This document shows, piece by piece, positions 1 to 6,382 of a DNA stretch of 6,382 nucleotides. Location: contig KL569165.1 of the NCBI GenBank assembly GCA_000715635.1, forward strand, positions 64,540 to 70,921, in the 5' to 3' direction. Within the stretch, counting starts at the first letter, position 1, and every line of letters begins with the position of its first letter. The translations under genes and the position numbers were made by a program. The notes below the pieces were generated by a model. That model was not told the DNA's origin. It was given only the letters and a program-made list of their open reading frames with translations, and did not search any database. The stretch comes from Streptomyces violaceus. Its GTDB lineage: Bacteria > Actinomycetota > Actinomycetes > Streptomycetales > Streptomycetaceae.

Positions 1-1
1 T

Positions 2-304
2 GCCGCTTCCCTCGTCGGTGACCTCACCGTGGCCCAGCACATGGATCACGGCGACACCGCTCCCGGCCCGGACGGTCTCGTGCACGGCGCGGTCCAGTGC
101 GGCGGCGGAGCGGCTGGGGTCTTTCCGCGGCCGTGCCGCCGGGCCCTTGTCCGGGTAGCCGAACAGTGCCAGCGTGGCCCTCAGGTCGGCGGCCGCTGCC
201 GTGGCGTAGGGAAGGTCCGGCAGTTCACCGGACAAGCGTTCCTCGCCGAGATCCGTGCCGGTGGCAGGGATCCCCACCACCAGTGCCCGACGGTGTGCCC
301 GCAT
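2..304 (-). CDS. Caspase-like (peptidase C14) domain protein, N-terminal 101 codons, truncated by window edge
   Basis: An open frame runs on the minus strand from ATG at 304 to the left edge without a stop. The start is preceded by a G-rich ribosome binding site (GGGGGGTGA, about 5-12 bases upstream). The peptide begins MRAHRRALVVGI, the typical first beta strand of caspase-fold hydrolases. A helix follows around residues 33-50 (LPYATAAAADLRATLALFGY), matching the usual 'DA..L...L...G' element. A strand at residues 84-94 reads VAVIHVLGHGE, where His92 in the GHG motif would be the catalytic histidine. The catalytic cysteine and any C-terminal repeat or effector domain lie outside the window, so activity cannot be judged. 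Bacterial caspase-like proteins are proteases often linked to signalling, defence or cell death, but the role here is unknown. It is divergent from acnA across a 267-bp gap. Codon use looks like its neighbours. Family call fairly sure; function not inferred. Confidence 0.72.
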   Translation of the reverse strand, partial: MRAHRRALVVGIPATGTDLGEERLSGELPDLPYATAAAADLRATLALFGYPDKGPAARPRKDPSRSAAALDRAVHETVRAGSGVAVIHVLGHGEVTDEGSG

Positions 305-331
305 CCGATCACCCCCCGTGATGAGGTGACC

Positions 332-337
332 ACTCTA
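332..337 (-). promoter_or_regulatory. Possible -10 element for the caspase-like gene
   Basis: Read on the minus strand this is TAGAGT, a good match to the housekeeping -10 pattern TAnnnT, 27 bases upstream of the ATG at 304. No convincing -35 is visible 16-19 bases further upstream, so this is only a candidate. Confidence 0.25.
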
Positions 338-410
338 GTGACGCGCGGCCGGACGGGAGGTGAGATGAACCGGGTCCGGGCATGACCATCCGGCCCTCGT
401 GTATTAGAGT

Positions 411-428
411 TATCTCGACATCGAGATA
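411..428. promoter_or_regulatory. Perfect 18-bp palindrome, candidate TamR/MarR-family operator
   Basis: TATCTCGACATCGAGATA has two perfect 8-bp arms (TATCTCGA and TCGAGATA) around a CA centre, in an AT-richer patch of an otherwise GC-rich intergenic region. Size, symmetry and the TCTCGA/TCGAGA half-sites are typical of MarR-family dimer sites. From memory, the Streptomyces MarR-family regulator TamR, which responds to citrate and aconitate isomers, controls the trans-aconitate methyltransferase gene and also the aconitase gene, through palindromes of this type. The site lies 143 bases upstream of the acnA start and 106 bases upstream of the divergent caspase-like gene, so it could act on either. 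The palindrome is seen directly; assignment to TamR is inference. Confidence 0.7.
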
Positions 429-484
429 TCTGCCGAGGTGACACCGCAGCCGCGCGGCACCACCGGTCCGGCGGTAAGGGCTAC

Positions 485-503
485 CTAACTTAGCCTTACC
501 TTA
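485..503 (-). promoter_or_regulatory. Candidate iron box (DtxR/IdeR/DmdR1-type operator) upstream of acnA
   Basis: On the minus strand the 19 bases read TAAGGTAAGGCTAAGTTAG. Against the actinobacterial iron-box consensus TWAGGTWAGSCTWACCTWA, 16 of 19 positions match; the three mismatches are in the last five bases. DtxR-family repressors with bound ferrous iron occupy such sites, usually over promoters. Here it sits 68 bases before the acnA start and overlaps -10-like hexamers (TAACTT 486-491, TACCTT 497-502), so binding would plausibly block or modulate acnA transcription. The match is seen directly; iron control of this gene is inferred. Confidence 0.6.
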
Positions 504-520
504 GCGGATCGGCCAAGTAG

Positions 521-3289
<2,769 letters not shown>

Positions 3290-3308
3290 GCGGACCGGTA
3301 GGGCAGTT

Positions 3309-3348
3309 CGAGGGCCGCGTTCCCGGGTGACCGGGGGCGCGGCCTTCG
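3309..3348 (+). terminator. acnA transcription terminator hairpin with GTGA tetraloop
   Basis: Positions 3309-3326 pair fully with 3331-3348, giving an 18-bp stem with three G-U pairs (14 core pairs from 3313/3344) closed by the 4-base loop GTGA, a GNRA-type cap. It starts 20 bases after the acnA stop. There is no proper T tract after it, only TT inside the lower stem, which is usual for Streptomyces terminators. It should separate acnA transcription from the kinase gene downstream. Confidence 0.85.
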
Positions 3349-3374
3349 CCGTGCGTAGGGGGACATCGCCGGCG

Positions 3375-3393
3375 CTCAGCCTGAACACAGGCT
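3375..3393 (+). promoter_or_regulatory. Candidate OmpR/PhoB-family regulator site upstream of the histidine kinase
   Basis: CTCAGC (3375-3380) and CACAGG (3386-3391) form an imperfect direct repeat with an 11-bp period, the spacing used by OmpR/PhoB-family response regulator dimers. The same bases hold a perfect inverted repeat, AGCCTG-AACA-CAGGCT (3378-3393). It lies 31-49 bases before the kinase start, where autoregulatory sites of two-component systems often sit. The repeats are seen directly; the binding protein is unknown. Confidence 0.4.
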
Positions 3394-3423
3394 TCCCCCA
3401 GCGGACCGGGACAGGATCGGTAC

Positions 3424-4920
3424 ATGTCTGGCACCCCCGGGTCCCTGCGCACCCGGCTCCTCCTCCGCATCGGCGCCGCCCTCGCCGTCGTCTGCGCCGC
3501 GACGGCGCTCGCCGCCGTCCTCGCCCAGCGGGCCCTGCTGCTGGACCATCTCGACGGCCGGGTCATGGACGCCGCCGAACACGGCCTGGCCGGGGCCTCG
3601 ATCCGGCCGGGCGACGACCGGGACATGACCTTCCCCGCCGGGAACGGCCACCCCGACGGCCTGCTCGCGGCCCGGCTCGACGCGCACGGCGCGGTCACCG
3701 CCGGGGCGGTCACCGGCCGCGGTAGCACGCCCAGGGGCCTCACCGCCGGCCAGCGCGCCGCCCTGCGCGGCATCGCCCCCGACGGCACACCCCACACCCG
3801 GACCGTCCCCGGCCTCGGCACCTACCGGGTCGCGGGGCTGGACGCGAGCGGGGTCCGGGTCCTCGCCGGGCTGCCCATGGACGACGTACGGGACGTGCTG
3901 AACCGCCTGGTCGTGGTCGAGGCGGTCGTCGGGGCCGCCGGGCTCGCCGTCGCGGGCTGCGTCTGTGCGGTGGTCGTACGGCGTCAGCTGCGCCCCCTCG
4001 GCCGGGTCGCCGCCACCGCCGCCGATCTCGCCCGGGCGCCGCTCGGGCACGACCGGCTCACCGGCCTGCCCCGGGTGGCCGAGGCGGACACCGACCCCGG
4101 CAGCGAGGCCGGGCAGGTCGGCGCCGCGCTCAACCGCCTGATCGACCAGGTCGAGACCGACCGCGCCGCCCGCCGCCGCGGCGAGGAACGCATGCGCCGC
4201 TTCCTGGCCGACGCCGGCCATGAACTCCGTACTCCGCTCGCGTCGATCGTCGGATACGCCGAACTCATGAACCGGGGCACCGGCCCGGTCGAGCCGATGC
4301 TGGCCTGGCGCCGGGTCTCCGCCGAGTCGGCGCGCATGACGGGCCTGGTCGAGGACCTCCTGCTGCTGGCCCGGCTGGACGAGGGCCGCCCCCCGCGGTC
4401 CGCCGAGGTGGACCTGGTGGCCCTGGTCGCCGAGGCCGTCCGCGAGGCACGGACGGCGGACCCGGAGCGCACCTGGCGACTGGCGCTGCACCTCGACGCG
4501 CCGGCGCTGGTCATCGGCGAGGAGACGGGGCTGGGCAAGGCCGTGGCGAACCTTCTCGCCAACGCCCGCGCACACACCCCGCCAGGCACCACGGTCGTGG
4601 CCGCGGTGGAGGCAACCGCCGATCGCCGCGTCATCCGCGTCCGCGACGACGGGCCCGGCATCCCGCCGCACCTCCTCGCCTCGGTCTTCGACCGCTTCAC
4701 CCGCGCCGACGCCTCCCGCTCGCGCCGCGGCCCGGGCGACGCCGGGTCCGGCCTCGGCCTGGCCGTCGTCGAGGCGATCGCGGCGGCGCACGGCGGGCGC
4801 ACCGCCGTGCGCAGCGCGCCGGGGCACACCGAGTTCACCGTGGAGCTGCCTCCCGCAACGGAGACGGAGGGTGAACTGCCCTTGCCTGCCGAGGTGTCGG
4901 GGCTCTCCGGGCAGCGCTGA
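3424..4920 (+). CDS. Two-transmembrane sensor histidine kinase (HAMP, HisKA, HATPase_c)
   Basis: A 498-residue membrane sensor kinase that would autophosphorylate on His and pass phosphate to a response regulator. Predicted layout: short cytoplasmic N-terminus; TM1 about 13-35; extracytoplasmic sensor region about 36-161 with no motif I recognise; TM2 about 162-185; HAMP about 186-245. The H box FLADAGHELRTPL has phospho-acceptor His266, with Gly where Ser is most common just before it. ATP-binding motifs are the N box NLLANARAHTPPGT (Asn380), the G1 box VRDDGPGIPP (Asp408), the F box VFDRFTRAD and the G2 box GSGLGLAVV (441-449). All key residues are present, so it should be active. ATG 3424 is supported by AGGA at 3413-3416. 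No response regulator gene adjoins it: acnA and its terminator lie upstream, a convergent gene downstream. Family secure; signal and partner unknown. Confidence 0.95.
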   Translation: MSGTPGSLRTRLLLRIGAALAVVCAATALAAVLAQRALLLDHLDGRVMDAAEHGLAGASIRPGDDRDMTFPAGNGHPDGLLAARLDAHGAVTAGAVTGRGSTPRGLTAGQRAALRGIAPDGTPHTRTVPGLGTYRVAGLDASGVRVLAGLPMDDVRDVLNRLVVVEAVVGAAGLAVAGCVCAVVVRRQLRPLGRVAATAADLARAPLGHDRLTGLPRVAEADTDPGSEAGQVGAALNRLIDQVETDRAARRRGEERMRRFLADAGHELRTPLASIVGYAELMNRGTGPVEPMLAWRRVSAESARMTGLVEDLLLLARLDEGRPPRSAEVDLVALVAEAVREARTADPERTWRLALHLDAPALVIGEETGLGKAVANLLANARAHTPPGTTVVAAVEATADRRVIRVRDDGPGIPPHLLASVFDRFTRADASRSRRGPGDAGSGLGLAVVEAIAAAHGGRTAVRSAPGHTEFTVELPPATETEGELPLPAEVSGLSGQR

Positions 4921-4928
4921 CCGACGCC

Positions 4929-6281
4929 TCACTCGCCCCGGTACTTCGCCGCCGCGGCCTGGGCGAGGTCCTGCGCCTTGTCCAGGGCCGTGTCCACCGA
5001 CTGCTGGCCGGCGATGGCCGAGGCGATCTGCTGGGAGACCGCCGTACCGAGCACGGCGAACTCGGGAATGCCCAGGAAGCCGATGCCGGTGTAGGGGCGG
5101 GGTCCGACTCCGGGGCTCTTCGGGTCGGCGGAGTCCGTCGCCGCCCTGTACTCCTGCCGGTACCAGGCGCCGGCCGCCTGCTGGTACTCCGGGTTGGCGT
5201 AGAGCGACTTGCGGTTCCCGGCGGGCGCCGAGGTCCAGCCCATTTCCTGGCCGACCTGCTCCTGATACTCCTTGGAGGAGGCCCAGGAGATGAACTCCCA
5301 GGCGGCGTCCTTGTCGTCGGAGGCCTTCTGGACGCCCCACGCCCAGGTCCACAGCCAGCCGGCCTTGTCGGTCCTGTCGTGCGGGGCCGGGACGTAGCCC
5401 ACCTTGCCCTTGACCGAGGAACCGTCGGCCTCGATCGACGAGGCCAATGACGTGGCGTCGTACATCATGGCGCACTTGCCCTCGACGAAGCGGTCCAGGA
5501 TCTCCAGCACGCCCATCCGGTCGGCGCCGGGCTGGCCGTGGGAGCGGAGCAGGTCGACATAGAACGCGACGGCCTTCTTGAACTCGGGTGAGTTCAGGCG
5601 CGCGTTCCAGTCCATGTCGTACCAGGCGCCGCCGAAGGTGTTGACGACCGTGTTGATCGGTGCGAGGTTCTGGCCCCAGCCGGGCAGGCCGCGCAGGCAG
5701 ATGCCGCTGGTGCCGTCGGTTCCTTCGACCCGGGCGGCGAGGTCGGCGACCTGCTTCCAGGTCGGGTTCGGCGGCATGACCAGCCCGTCCTTGCGGAAGA
5801 GGTCCTTTCGGTACATCAGGAAGGAGCCCTCGCCGTAGAAGGGCTCGGCGTAGACCTTGCCGTCCTCCCCGGTCAGCGACGCCACCAGGTTGGGGAAGAC
5901 GTCCCCCTGGTCGAAGTCCTCGTCGGCTTTCACATAGGAGTCCAGCGGGGCGAGCCAGCCGTTGTCCGCGTAGATCGGCACCTCGTAGGCGCTGAGGCTC
6001 GCCACGTCGTAGTTGCCGGCCTGGGTCGCGAACTCGCGGTTCATCCGCTCCCGCGCCTCGTTCTCCGGCAGCAGGGTGTAGTCGACCGTGATGCCGGTCT
6101 CCGCCGTGAAGTGCTCCTTGGTGAGCTTCTTGAGGGTCTGCACCTGGGAGGCGTCCATCGCAAGCACCTTGAGGTCGGCCTTCTCGCCACCGGGCTGGTC
6201 CGTGTCACCGCACCCGGCGAGAACCAGGCCTAGGACGGCCGTGGCTGCCATGGCCATCTGAGCGAGGCGGCTGCGTTTCAT
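4929..6281 (-). CDS. ABC transporter solute-binding lipoprotein, polyol (sorbitol/mannitol) SmoE/MtlE-like
   Basis: A 450-residue family 1 extracellular solute-binding protein, expected to be anchored to the outer face of the membrane and to deliver a sugar or sugar alcohol to an ABC permease. The signal peptide is MKRSRLAQMAMAATAVLGLVLAGC, with lipobox L-A-G-C and the lipidated Cys at residue 24. Stretches that match my memory of sorbitol/mannitol-binding SmoE/MtlE proteins include YDVASLSAYEVPIYADNGWL (from 91), FYGEGSFLMYRKDLF (148-162), GICLRGLPGWGQN (193-205), NTFGGAWYDMDW (214-225), GKCAMMYDAT (268-277) and the late IPEF/GTAVSQQ segment (from 405). ATG 6281 is preferred over an in-frame ATG at 6311 because a G-rich site (AGGGGCGG) precedes it and the peptide then starts as a standard lipoprotein signal. 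Nothing on its strand follows within the window; any permease genes would be to the right or elsewhere. Family secure; the ligand is inference. Confidence 0.93.
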   Translation of the reverse strand: MKRSRLAQMAMAATAVLGLVLAGCGDTDQPGGEKADLKVLAMDASQVQTLKKLTKEHFTAETGITVDYTLLPENEARERMNREFATQAGNYDVASLSAYEVPIYADNGWLAPLDSYVKADEDFDQGDVFPNLVASLTGEDGKVYAEPFYGEGSFLMYRKDLFRKDGLVMPPNPTWKQVADLAARVEGTDGTSGICLRGLPGWGQNLAPINTVVNTFGGAWYDMDWNARLNSPEFKKAVAFYVDLLRSHGQPGADRMGVLEILDRFVEGKCAMMYDATSLASSIEADGSSVKGKVGYVPAPHDRTDKAGWLWTWAWGVQKASDDKDAAWEFISWASSKEYQEQVGQEMGWTSAPAGNRKSLYANPEYQQAAGAWYRQEYRAATDSADPKSPGVGPRPYTGIGFLGIPEFAVLGTAVSQQIASAIAGQQSVDTALDKAQDLAQAAAAKYRGE

Positions 6282-6303
6282 GACAACACCGCCCCTACCC
6301 ACC

Positions 6304-6333
6304 TTTGCCATTTATTAGGCATATGAGGGCAAA
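6304..6333. promoter_or_regulatory. Operator-like inverted repeat over a promoter-like AT-rich patch
   Basis: TTTGCC (6304-6309) and GGCAAA (6328-6333) are perfect inverted 6-bp arms separated by 18 bases. A nested TGCC/GGCA pair lies at 6306-6309 and 6318-6321. The centre covers a minus-strand TAATAA (6317 down to 6312), a fair -10 element, which would start transcription about 25 bases before the ATG at 6281. No good -35 is seen. A sugar-responsive repressor could bind here, but no regulator gene is in the window. Confidence 0.3.
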
Positions 6334-6364
6334 AGGGCATGGCTTACGGACGGTCGCGACGGGC

Positions 6365-6382
6365 CTCTCCGCGTCTGGAGAG
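6365..6382. repeat. Small perfect hairpin at right edge
   Basis: CTCTCC (6365-6370) and GGAGAG (6377-6382) are perfect 6-bp inverted arms around a 6-base loop. The window ends exactly at the second arm, so the stem may be longer. It could be the end of a terminator for a gene to the right or a regulatory site; it cannot be decided here. Confidence 0.35.

Noticed and set aside
281..286. CAGTGC, the loop sequence of iron-responsive elements, upstream of acnA (another copy at 95-100)
   Set aside because: Flanking bases do not form the required stem with bulged C, and both copies lie in the divergent gene, unlikely to be in the acnA transcript.
308..322. ATCAC-CCCCC-GTGAT inverted repeat just before the caspase-like start
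   Set aside because: Only 5-bp arms; it could loosely fold around the ribosome binding site but is too weak to call a regulatory element.
29..385. 118-codon plus-strand open frame at the left edge, with other small frames at 97-321 (+) and 181-444 (-)
   Set aside because: They overlap the caspase-like frame, which has a ribosome binding site and recognisable motifs; these have none.
449..458. GCCGCGCGGC, 10-bp palindrome in the acnA upstream region
   Set aside because: Pure G/C palindromes of this size are expected by chance at this base composition.
4876..4914. CTGCCC/GGGCAG arms near the 3' end of the kinase as a terminator
   Set aside because: Six-base arms with a 27-base loop inside coding sequence; not convincing.
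3376..5475. 699-codon minus-strand open frame spanning the kinase and part of the binding-protein gene
   Set aside because: It covers two genes with clear motifs in other frames; its translation is low-complexity G/R/A/P and has no family features.
6309..6311. ATG at 6311 as the start of the binding protein (10 residues longer)
   Set aside because: No ribosome binding site, AT-rich promoter-like bases precede it, and the extension puts MAKVGRGGVV before a normal lipoprotein signal peptide.
6353..6360. GTCGCGAC, 8-bp palindrome near the right edge
   Set aside because: Short and G/C rich, no extension of symmetry; likely chance.

Overview
The window looks like an ordinary stretch of Streptomyces (or close relative) chromosome. 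It has very high GC, strong third-position G/C bias, G-rich ribosome binding sites, a GTG start, and an aconitase whose sequence looks like the Streptomyces AcnA/SacA type. I see no insertion sequence, phage gene, CRISPR array, tRNA or rRNA.

Layout, left to right. (1) Positions 2-304, minus strand: the first 101 codons of a caspase-like (peptidase C14) protein that runs off the left edge. (2) Positions 305-571: a divergent intergenic region holding a perfect 18-bp palindrome that resembles a TamR/MarR-type operator, and a close match to the actinobacterial DtxR/IdeR/DmdR1 iron box. (3) Positions 572-3289, plus strand: aconitase AcnA, complete, starting at a GTG. It ends in a strong GTGA-capped hairpin terminator at 3309-3348. 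(4) Positions 3424-4920, plus strand: a complete two-transmembrane sensor histidine kinase with no response regulator beside it. A direct/inverted repeat of the kind OmpR-family regulators bind lies just upstream. (5) Positions 4929-6281, minus strand: a lipoprotein solute-binding protein of the polyol (sorbitol/mannitol, SmoE/MtlE-like) family, convergent with the kinase and only 8 bp away. (6) Positions 6282-6382: its upstream region, with an AT-rich promoter-like patch, an operator-like inverted repeat and a small hairpin at the very edge.

The genes do not form one operon or an evident new system. The best-supported point of interest is the acnA upstream region. One site suggests control by a citrate/aconitate-responsive MarR-family regulator and another suggests control by iron, which fits a [4Fe-4S] enzyme of the TCA cycle whose bacterial relatives can act as iron-regulatory RNA-binding proteins. 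The truncated caspase-like gene, the kinase without a partner and the binding protein without a downstream permease are secondary leads. All family assignments come from reading motifs by eye and from memory, without database searches.
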